Assembly (NCBI GenBank): GCA_914767715.1
Contig: OU612073.1
Coordinates: 11,472,001-11,532,000 of the forward strand
Origin: Membranipora membranacea
Taxonomy: Eukaryota; Bryozoa; Gymnolaemata; Cheilostomatida; Membraniporidae
Length of the DNA: 60,000 bases
Reading direction: 5' to 3'
Part shown: piece by piece, positions 38,601 to 50,600 of the stretch
How positions within the stretch are numbered: the stretch's first letter is position 1
Layout: each line of letters opens with the position of its first letter
Notes under the pieces: generated by a model
What the model saw: the letters and a program-made list of their open reading frames with translations, nothing else
Databases searched by the model: none
Told to the model about the DNA's origin: nothing
Translations under genes and position numbers: made by a program

Positions 38601-41600
38601 TTTAGTATGAGTACCATTACAAGGAATTTGGTGCGCCCACTTGTGTTCAATTTGATTGATTAGTAGCGGTTATGTGTTAGGTTCTTGTACTAAAGTGACT
38701 CTGATAGTTAGTCTCGGTGTCAGTGTGTTTCTACACCTCTGCTTTAAAAATAGATAAAATAGAACTCATTAGTACGTTTTTCGTGACGTTGTGTGGTATA
38801 TCATGGCTGAATCTACCAACATACTATCCTCATGTTTCACTGCATCAGTCCAGATATGTAGATGTGTGACAACTCCAATATTCTCGGCTGTGGAGATCAT
38901 GAAGTTTGTGTACTTTGAAGGCTGGAATACCTGATCAAATAGGAAATCAAATTCACATTAAAATGTACCCTAGATTGGGGGGGGGATTATGTAAGCTAGC
39001 TAAGGTGGGAGATAATATGAAGTTAAGAAAGAGAGTAGATGTCAGCTAGCCATTAATAGAGCTATTCATTGAAACATACCTTACAGCTATCAACATAAAC
39101 TAGAGTTTTGTTAAACTAGTTTTGGGTGACTAAATGTAAGATATCACTAATTTTAGCTAGCAAAAGTTGAAGCTTATACAAAGCAAAAGCAAGGGGGTAA
39201 ATGTTAGCTAGCCATTAATCAAGCTATTGCAAGCATGTGGGAAAAGGCAAAATTGGGTAGGACTATTGCCAGGTTATCAAAGTTCAAGATTCATAGAGAG
39301 TTCGAGTGAATGATGTTCCATGGAAACACATGAAAATTTCCATTGATCCCATTGAAACAGCTTTGGACGTTGCCAGAGCACAATCAATGTTTCCAACATT
39401 TAAAGTATTGACCACAGGCTCAACAGAGAATCCGAAAAGTCCACCTGACACTGCCAGCAAACACCTTCAGGCTCAGGTCATTGTATACATAGGAAATGAG
39501 TTTGCTGGAGACCTTTATTTGCATTCATGATTAATGCGGAAAAAACTTACAAGATTAGCCGAATGAGTTTGCATTTTTTCTCCACTTTTTATATCATAGT
39601 CTGGATTCTCTGTTTATTAACATAAGCAACACGGGATATTGATATGCATACGCAACAGATATTTATTCCGGAGCAAAATTTAGTTCATTGTCTCTTCAAT
39701 ATTTTAGAGTCAAATGTGTGTTAGATGCTCACCTTTCGTTTGGTGCCTGTGTAAAGATGAAGTGGAGCTGTTTTCCCTTTTTCGCCATAGATGACACAAA
39801 ATACGTTAGCTTTGAATGATGAGAAAGATTTCTTATTTAGAGACAGAGAAATAAGATAGACACCGGTATCATCCGGATGATTCTGTACTATAGGTTCATA
39901 GTGCCACTACAAAACAAACGGAGACGAGATGGTATGAAGCTTATTCAAGGGGGAAACAGGTTTAAACCATCTACCTACATCAACCATAGACATGATAATT
40001 ATTTTCTCTTTGGGTGGCACTGGAAGATGTTGAGATTGAACCTTGCATTTTAAATATGATAAGTGATACCTTCATACTTGCCAGGTCCAACCCAGGTTTA
40101 TACATCATTTATTTAAGAAAATTGCATTCTGGGAAAGTCTTATAGTAGTTTCACAACTCAAATCAAAGCCTAATACTTGATCAATAAATACCATCCTGAT
40201 AAGGAATAAGGATAATTATTGATTGGTGCTATGGTGCTCATATTTGCTCATGGTAACGAGGCATTCCATTAGCGAGGCATTCCACTAGCGAGACATTCCG
40301 CTATCGAGGCATTCCAGCAGTAGGCCTTCAGAAAGCCTTGACACAAGAATCACAGCCAACAATATGAACATCATACTGACTCTCGTGATCTGACTGGGCA
40401 TGTAGATCACTGATAAACTAGGCTATCATTACCACAAAGCAGGTGTCGTAAGGCTAAGTATGCATCATGCGTGACTTGAATTTGCGCATGTGCAAGAACA
40501 ATGAGTTTAGTTTGGGTTCTGATTGCAACTTTGGAAAGGGGAAATGGGATATCCCCTGCATAAACTGTCAATCAAAATCAGCTAATAGTGACAAGAGAGG
40601 ATAACTATTAATAACAAATCCGCACGCTTTGGGGAGTATGTCACCAGAGCAGGTAGCCAATCAGATGGCTTCGGAATTCTGAGACTCAATCTTGCAGAGA
40701 TCAGCTCATGCCCAGAGCTGAGCATGCGCAGAATGTATGAACATCACATTAATAAGATCATCTCAATCAGTCTTGAGCATAGACTTATACTTAGAATAAA
40801 TTTCTAAGAATTTCTTAATTTCTAATAAATTTGTAAATTTCTTAGAATAAATTTCTATGGTGTTGAGTCAGCTGACCTCTTTGTAATCCCTGAAGTCAGC
40901 GCGTCTCATTGGCAGCAGTAACAGCAGATACAGACCAATCAGGCAGCATACCACTATAAGTACATAAGGATTCTCAGCAGTTTTCCCAGCCATGTCATCA
41001 AACACCTCGTCAAACTCTATTTTATTCGGAGGTATGAATAGGCCCGATGTCATGGAACCCATGAAGTTAGACTTGAATACTATTTCTTCTTCATCCGATT
41101 CCGGATCAACCTTAGATAAATGAGACAGGTGAACATTAGAATGTGTTTAGTGATCGTCCTACTGGCTTCATCTATTTATATAGCTGATAATTTGTAACAC
41201 CATTACCAAGATTTTCAATGGTAAGGGGCACCAACTCAACAAGCTAGAACTTGGAAGAGTGGGCGACAGACTAAGGTGTTGCTTGCCACCCAGATGCCCC
41301 GCTGTAGGACAGAAAAGCTACGCAATTTGTTATTTATATATAATCTTTTTTCATAGTGGAATTCACTCCAGTACATTACACTGCTGATTTTATGAGGAAT
41401 AAAAATACATACATACAATAGATTTATCATGCTTTGAATTACATAGATGCCAAATCAATATTTCATCATTCTGAAGTGCAAGCGAGATGAGGGTCATCTA
41501 TTTTAGAGTATTTTCAGAATAAAATACTCACATCAATTTCCTGAGTGGCTTCTACATAAATGTTTGAAAACTGAGATCTAAGGAAAAAATTGGCTATGAA

Positions 41601-44600
41601 CGCTCACTTGAATATATCATCAAATATATAATATATAAAACTATATCAAAAATACCAGTCTCAACATTTGTCTTCAGCAGCTTTTACACTGCAGATTAAT
41701 CATGAGATTTTTCTGACAGATTTTCCTGTCACATTTTGTTTTTATATAAGCTACCATTTGAAATGATCAAAAATCTGTGTTATTGAATCATTGTCACAAA
41801 ATTCAGATATTTGGTTGCTCACAATGATAGCTTATATAAAAGCAAAATCTGATGGGAAAATCTGTCAGAAGAATTTGCAGTGTAAATGCAGCTTTACATA
41901 TTTTACATTGTGTCACTAGACTGACCACATTCATATGATCATTCCTACTTTGACTGTATCGGGATTTATCCTGAGAACAAGAAAAGCGAGATATCATGTT
42001 ATGCCCAAGCCCTGAGGGCACGCAAATCATGCATGAATAAAGGGTAATGCTCTGAGCAGCTCAAGGTCATAAATCTTATTGGTAATTATGAAAAATAAAC
42101 AAAACCCAAGACTTTCCAATAATATGCTTGTTTTGAATTCCTGATTACAAAGAGCAAATTTCCTGACTACTTGATTTTCAATAGATAACCTCCAAACTCC
42201 GGGTTATATCAACTTTATTATTGTTCGTCGCTCAATGAATTCTAACAAGTAAATAAATAGGAAGAATCCAAAGAACGAATTATTTCTATTTATATGAGCA
42301 AGATTCTAATTTTGAGCCGGGTCAGGTTATTTGTCTGTTTAAACAGAAACAAAAAATATTATTGAAGCTTTGATTTTAGAGGTCAAATGGCGTTGTCCCC
42401 GCCAATAATGACGTGGCCTAACCCAGAAAAGTGGCTAAATCGAGCAGATAAATATATTCCATAACTCTTATTTCGTAAGCAATAGGTGATCAAATAAAGG
42501 AAAAATAAAAAATAGACACTCTTAATTTTTGAACCCAGGCAATGAAATAAGTAGATACATTTGTTTTGCTAAATATGAATCAGATTTAAAGATATGAGCC
42601 ATGGATTACAAATAGGACCAATTGTGCTGCCAAATTCTGTCGTTGGCAGCATGCAAATTCTATTCTTTATTCCAAATGTGTTGAATGGCGATTTGTGTTG
42701 CGGAGTTCCTCATCTTATCGGCAAAGAATTTTCCCAATTGCCTGGATGACCGACCATTCACACTCTCAGACAAGGCTTGTGATGGTTTTGTGTAGCGGAA
42801 TTATTTTATAATGATAGAAACATAAGGCAAACACTGTGAGCTGTGTCTATATTTTGTTGATTATGTGGGAGATGACTGCAGTTGGAAGGGATCAGGATTA
42901 GGATGTTCGCAGTAGTGCAATTTCAACTGTTTGCTCATGCTTGATATATTCATGACTAGCTCCACTGTCTTTACCTCTCCCCCCCCCCCCCCTACAATCA
43001 AAGCTTGTCAAGAGAGGATAAGCTTTACCCAACCTTATAGCATTGTATAAGAAATTGGTGCAAGCTAACTTTAAGTCACCTACCACAAACAAGGCAAACT
43101 AATAAAACTCACATTTGTTTATAGTCTTGATACCCTGTGTCACCGTGTGAGAAACCTAGATGTTATTCGGTTTATTTGTTTCCGGTTTCAGTACGGGTCT
43201 ACGGACTTTATATACTAATGTGGCACAGAAGCATTTGAGGTTGGATGCCCTCCCTGACACCACAGTGATACGCCGGAAATCGAACACGGGACCTCTCTAT
43301 TATAAGACCCACAGCCTATCCATTACACCACTAGCCAAACTAATCTCTAGCTAAAACTGAATCCCCTATGAAGTATGTACCTCCAATTGATCCGAGTAGA
43401 CCCAGCTCTCTGATTCCTCGTCCCATACTTTAGGGGTGTACACAGCAGCTGTAGATTGGAACCCCTGACCTTCGCTGCCGACCTCTCTACGCCTACGAGC
43501 AGATGACTCGGAGGTGCTGACAACAGGCTGCAGCTTCACGTAGTAAGTAGAGTAAGCAGGGTATTCTCTCAGGAAAACGAACAGACGCAGTTTCCCTGTG
43601 TGAAATAGTAACATAGTTATAGACAAACTTCTCAGAACCATTGAAAGGTGAACAAAGGCTGGCAACGTGTGCTCAATAATGTAAAAAATAAAGTCAAATC
43701 ATCTCACTATGCCTCTCTATAGATCTATACAGACAATTTAGTTTTTTTACTGTACCTCTGCCTTTTTGATAAGTAAGATGCGCATCATCGGTATTTGTGA
43801 TGACGGACATTTCATCACTAGTTATCTCCACGTGTAACTTGTAGCTCTCATTGGTTGGACGAGAATTCACATCAGTATACATCTGGTAATCCTGCCCATC
43901 GTCCGGTATGTCCAAGAATACCTAAATGACATGAAAATGGGATACTGTGCTGGAAATGATATGAATTCAGGACTGTCTATACGGAGTAGAGTAATCATCG
44001 GCTGTGTGCGTTATTTCTGGTTTTGAACAGATTTGAAAATTAGCAATAAACTCTAAATTCACTATAAAAACACACAAAAATTATGGTATTTTTTCTTGAA
44101 TACGACAAGAAAACCTTTTCATGGTTAACAAGGATATAATAATTGTGGAATTGATTGCAAATTGATTTTTTCCATCTATTTGAATATATCAATGGGTAAG
44201 AAAGGGCAGATATTAAAATTCAAACATAATCAGTATGAGCGACCGACCTTGAGATATGCATTTTTCTCGAGAACTTGATAAGAGCTGATGATTCCGCTGG
44301 CATTGATACTATCCTGGGTTTGAGCTTCTAATGACACACTAACTTTAGATGTCGCAGTGAATTTGACACCCTGAGCAAGTGCCCCTGAACTGTATGCTTT
44401 GACATTGAGAACAGGTGTGTTCACTGTGTCACTGTTTGCTGCATGGATGAACGGACTGTGTCTATAGGACCGCATCTGTAAAACGAAATATAATAGAATC
44501 TCTATCTTAAAGTAGGCAAGTCTTTTTTTTTTAGGGCCGAAGCGACACTCAAATAAAACCTGTCAGCATAAAGTTGAATTTGCATCTTTCATTACAATGA

Positions 44601-47600
44601 TGACTCTATCACAGTGATTGTGTTCTTACTGTCATAGTCACATTTTCAAACTCAAACTGATGCATAAAAGTCTGAAAATTCTAGACATTCTAGACCATAG
44701 ATGCATTATGGGTAATTACCTGTATGCTTAAGTCCGATTCACTGGTACCGCCTTCATCTACCTTCACACCTGCATATCTAGACTGAATCGGTATACTAGA
44801 CCCATCAGCTGACTGACGGGCCATCCCTATACAGACAACATCGCTGTCTATCACCACGGCTGGATCATCAGTGATTAACGTGCTAGCCAGTGAGGACGAC
44901 ATCTTATTGAGAAAAGTCTCTGTGCCATCTAACAAATCCCTCCGCTCATCCTACGAAAAAAGTGCAGATGCCAGGTGTATAGGAGGCTCCCAGTTTAATT
45001 TACTGAAGATTAAGGATTGGGTGTTTTAAAGTTGAAGAAAAGTTGAAATTAAAACTGATGAGAAGATTCCCCAATTTTGAGGCAAATTTGAAGAAAATAT
45101 TCCCTTCATCTACTATCAACTTTTGCCCATTGCTGGCTCAGTTCTTCAGTTTTATGCCCAGTCAATCAGTTGTTTTGAAGAATTTATTCTCTGAAGTTGA
45201 CAGTTATAGAATTGAAGATTGCTCTAAATTTGTCCGAAGAAATGAAGTCAGCTTTGTGTGCAGGGAGCCCCGTATATTAACATGAATTTTAGAACTAGAG
45301 TTTTAGAGTTTTTTTCAGGATTCAGACCATGTTTCAAACCACTGTTATAAGAGGGGTAGATGTAGTTTTATTAGTGCCATAAGCTGAACGACCAGGTATT
45401 GCAAAAGTTTTATTCCCACAAGCATTCGATTTTTAAACTTGTCAACCAAGTAGTTGTGCTTCATTTCTGACGCTAATAACAAATAAAGATTACCTTATCT
45501 CAACTTGATTCATAATGCAGCTGTTACGAAGGCAATGAGACAAATTGTTTTATAGCCATTAATTTGATCAATAGTGTTGTAGAAAGGCCAAAGCAAAAGA
45601 TTCCCCAAAGCAAAAGATTCCCCGTTTGCCAACCAAACAGTAAATTTAGAGCGAGCTATAAAAATTTCAAATGTTTCTCAAATGTTTACCTTGTTGAGAT
45701 TGTTATGGTCTGAAATTAGATTGACCTTCATATTAATTTTGTCGCCGATAGCAAACATCCCAAATCTAAATAAATCACATCGGTGTAGCGTAGTTTGCAA
45801 TTGATATAAAATATGTCTATATATTCAGACCCTTTGAACGTTGAGGATCATTTCACAAGTACGTTGGTTGTCAACTTGATAAACACACTGAAGAACTCTC
45901 AGGAAATACGGTCGAGACCTTTGGTTAGCTACAGTTAATATTGAGCTCTGTCAATCAGAGATTCGCTTATGAAGTATTAACCGACAAAAATAAATATATA
46001 TACAAATAGTGTTTCACTGCTAAATGCGGAACCTCAGGAAATTGCTATTCACTCAATACTCAGCTGGCTAGGTATTGTATTACATATTTTGTTATTAAAA
46101 GATTGACCCAACAAATCTCTCTACGCTATCGAACGAAGTAGCATACTATCACCAAGGAGTTGACATATATAAAATTTAAAAAATGGTTATTTGTTGTGCA
46201 AATATTTGTATTATTATTTGTGGTGCTGCATATAGATACGTATCAATAAATGTTAACGGGTCACACAATGGAACATCTGAAGGCCGTTGTGATATTGAGA
46301 GCTCTGCGCTAAATCATTGCCTCGTATATTATCGTTTTTTTCAAGTTGTCATCAAAAACCTTTTGATTGCTTTTAGTTTGCTGAAAATAATCTATTGTCA
46401 TGATATTTATTCTGTGAAGATAAAATCAGGGTGAGAAAAAGTCCGGAATGTTTTTGTTCGAGCCACTTTCACATAAGAAAGTAGCTTGACATGATGTACA
46501 TCACACCATGTAGAGATGAGCAGAGATGTTTTTTTATCACGTTTCCAATCAGAAAAACTAAATCAGGGATAGGGACAAACCACTTTTATTCTAAATTGCA
46601 AGCAGGCTGTGTTAGAGTGAATTGAATGATGAAGGGTTTGGTTTTTTTAACTTCGGTTTGTTTTTTTTGGTTTTCTTTTTGATTTTTGGTTTTCTTTTTG
46701 GTTTTTTCCTTTTGGTTTTTTTTTGCACATCAAGGAGAACATCTTCGGATGATGGTTGATGCAATAAAACTAAATATATATAAGAATAGTTCCCCTCATG
46801 TCCTATTCAACTCGATTGTTTCAAAGCACAGCTTAGGAGAACTCGTCACTCTCCATAATCACATGATAAAAGAGAGTAAAAATACGATAATATGATAAGA
46901 TAAGTTTCATACAAACCATTGAACACTTAATGGTCCATTATAAATTATTGTCCTTACTAGTCAGGGCATAAGTGGAAGATTTTGTCAGGCTGAACTAGCA
47001 AAAACTCTGGTCCACAAACCATCCCAACATCCTACTGATGAATACCACTTGTTCATACTTACCACACTGATCATATGATATACCATTGCATGTATATCTC
47101 TGATTGATAGAGAGTGAATTAGTTCACTTAGCAAGAGTACCATCCCAAGGAATTTGGTGTGACGACCCGTGTTCAATTTTACTAATTAGGGGTGAGTACA
47201 TGTTAGGTACTACTACTAAATTGACTCTTACGATCAGAAAAACACATGCTAATAGTGTAATCTTGATGTCAGTGTTCATACTTACTATATTAGATGTACT
47301 GCCAACATGAAGAGAGGTAAGTACATTGTCAATTACATTGAGAATACCTCCTGCCACTGTGACAGACGCAGATGAGCTGTTAAACTCACCACTTGCTTGG
47401 TACACCAGATCCAACGACATGACGATATCCTCCTATAGGGAAAGAGATAAAACTGACGGATGAAGAATCCCTAATCCTTTCTGAGCCCCCCATAGTCCTT
47501 CCCCCGTGAAACAGTCCCCCCCCCCCCCCGGTCGGGGCAAACTGCGCCTATTATTGATTGTCATTAAGATATTGTATGACTTTTTTTTGAACTAGCGAAA

Positions 47601-50600
47601 TTTGATTTTGCATAATCTGAATACATTATGTAAACTTCCACCTTAGCTAGTGTGAATTGACATTAAATCACACCTAAGCTAGCTAAATTAAACTCTAGCT
47701 TATATTTAAACCACCGAGTAATTCTCAACTTTGGCAGGGGAAGTTCAAATTCAATGCAAGGGCAGTTTGATTAGCAACATTCCGACTATGTTGAAGGCTT
47801 TGCTATCAATCGATAATAACCCCCACACTTAGAAGATTATACAAACTTCAAAACTTTTTTAGATATGCTGTCATTGAGAATATTGTTCCTTAATCTTATG
47901 TTCATAGGAATAAATATTTCACAAATCTCATAACACAAAGTGTAAAATTCAAATATAATGGATGGTTTGTGTCTATCGGTGAAATACCCGGTACGTGTTG
48001 ATAAGATAAAAGACATGAAGGCATGGCATGACAACTTCGGATGCCAAATGTCAGAAATTTATGCTGAAATATTGTTAAAATGAGTTCATATTGAGCCTAC
48101 CATAGAATATGTGCTCAGTTTGTCAGGATCTGCCACAAAGTTCAAGATTTCTGACACCTCAAGCAGATCTTCAACAGTCAGGCGACGTGTGTTCAGGTGT
48201 GTTGTCACAGCATCACTTATCCGCATCGTTTCATTATTAGTTTCAGTACTCTAAAAAAAGATAAAAGCTCATAGATTTTTGCAGCAGAGAACGGACATAA
48301 GCAACAGTCCAGGTGAATCTTAGGATTTGAATGCTGAGATTGCTGAGTATTAGTCAAAACTGTAAACCAAGAAACGAAGGTGGTTATACTGAAATCCTTC
48401 TTTGATTTTAATGACTTTTGGCAACTGCTATTTGCCATTTGCTATGCACATGTGAAAACTGTAAAACTAGCACAGATTCTAAGGGATGATAAAAATTAAA
48501 ATAACAGATTACCCTTATTAAAAAATACATATATCAGAAAATGAAACAGTCACCAATACCATGGTCATCATACTAAAAGGAAAATTCTATAGGGAATATA
48601 ATGCGACCTTCACCTTTGTGGAACAGTTATGAGTATTTATCTACAGAAAGGAATAATTTTGGGCATTTTATCAAGAGAAATGGATAGATATGGAGTAGTT
48701 TACAATAAAAGATGGAACTTGTGTTAAACTTGTATTAAACGTGTGTGAAACTCGCTTTAAACTCGTGTTAAACTAGTGTTTAACTCCCGTCAAACATTTA
48801 CCACAGCTACGGCATCTACAGTCAGATGGTCAGATGATCACACAATCTCACCGCATTGAGTATCTCCATGGCATTGACCCTTAAATCTTCTAATGGTAAT
48901 GTGGTGGTCTGGGTTAACTGGGAGCTAGTTGGTGGTGGTGAGGGTTGAGTGGTTGGTAACACTGAGGTTGTGGAGGCTGGTTTAGGGTAAGCAGTACTTG
49001 CTGATGTAGACTCAGTTTGTGAGGTTGTAGTTCCTGTTTCACGACTGTGCGTGTATGTGGGTGCGAGTGATGTTGTCCTGAACACAGTTGCAGTCTGGCC
49101 TGTGGTGCTGCTATTAGAGGATTGAGTTTGTTGTGTGGTGCTATGCATTTTATAAGTAGTAGCTGTTGTCTCTGATGAGGGAATGGTTGTAGATAGAATA
49201 TCTAATGTTGTAACTATCGGAGTATTTGTGGGTGTCTCTGTAATGGGGTCCGTGGTTGATGAAGTATCGGATGCTGTTGTGGTTGAGCTTGTTGGATTTA
49301 TTGTACTGGTGGATGAAGCTTCTGTCTGTCAACATGTAGATGAGGGACAAAGATGAGCAGTGAAATTTGGGTGAAATTTACTTGTACGAGAACCGTGGTA
49401 CAGTTTGAAATTGAAAGCCAAAAACAATTCATTATGTTGGGTACAACTGACCGTTAATTTGGTATTCTATGTATTATCCCAACCATGTGAGCCATAGATT
49501 TCACTGCATTTGATGTTAAGAAATTTGTTGACCTCTAACATACAAACTCTTAACTATGTAGCATGCTGAGACATGACAAGAGCTATGTCCTATGGTTGGA
49601 CCTATAAATTTCTCAAATCCCATGTATTGATATTTTCATATTGTTTTATATTTGACTCATGTCAAAGAAGCAAAATTTACTTTTGATATAGAAATTTGTT
49701 ATTTTGTAAGTTTACAAGTCAATTTTGTTGCATAAAAGTAGTGCTCTAGACAGGAACACATGCATGTCACACACAGATAATTTGAAAAAGATGTGACCAT
49801 TACAAATCATACCGAACGAACGGGATGACAGATAAACCAGAGCAATAGGATCTATGAGTGATCAAATAAATGCTTTATAACAAAATCATACAGAAGTCAT
49901 GCAGAATTAATGTATCATTATGGATAGCCGACGGGAGTATGGATACATGGTGATACAGTTCAAAGAGATGTTATAATATAATATAACACTTACCATATTG
50001 AGACTTTGTAGTACCTGCTGCACAGTGGAAAGCACTAGGTCATATGGGAAAGTTGTTTCAGGACCATATGTTGTTGTTGCTGGGCGTTGAGCGGTGGTAA
50101 TCACGGTTGTGAGTTGTGGGGTATTTGAATATTGTATTGTTGTTGATTGCTGTGTAGTGGTCGTCGCAGCCGGCTGCATAGTAGTTGTTGTTGTTGGTTG
50201 TTGTGGAGAGGTTTCTTGCCTTAGAGTGGTTGATGGATCCTGCGCAGTGGTGGTTGTAGTTGGAGGCGGGGCAGTTGTATCATGATTGGTCGTTGTAGTT
50301 GTCGTAGCCGGCCTATAGGTGGTTGAGGTAGTGGTTGGTGGTTGGGTTGTTATGGTAGTTGTTGGGGGTTGAGCGGTTCTGGTAGTTGTTGTTGATTGGG
50401 TTGTTGTGGTAGTTGTTGGTGATTGGGTGGTTGTGGTAGTTGTTGGTGGTTGGGTTGTTGTGGTAGTTGTTGGCGGTTGGGCAGTTGTAGTAGTTGTTGG
50501 TGGTTGCGAAGTTGTGGTAGTTGTTGGTGATTGGGTTGTTGTGGTAGTTGTGAGTGGTTGGGTTGTTGTGGTAGCAGCTGGAGGTGGAGTTGTGGTTGTA

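Noticed and set aside
46955-46986. Candidate for the missing polycystin exon (PDKIFHLCPD)
   Set aside because: Length is 3n+2 and signals are fair, but the split codon with exon 7 is TAA, a stop.
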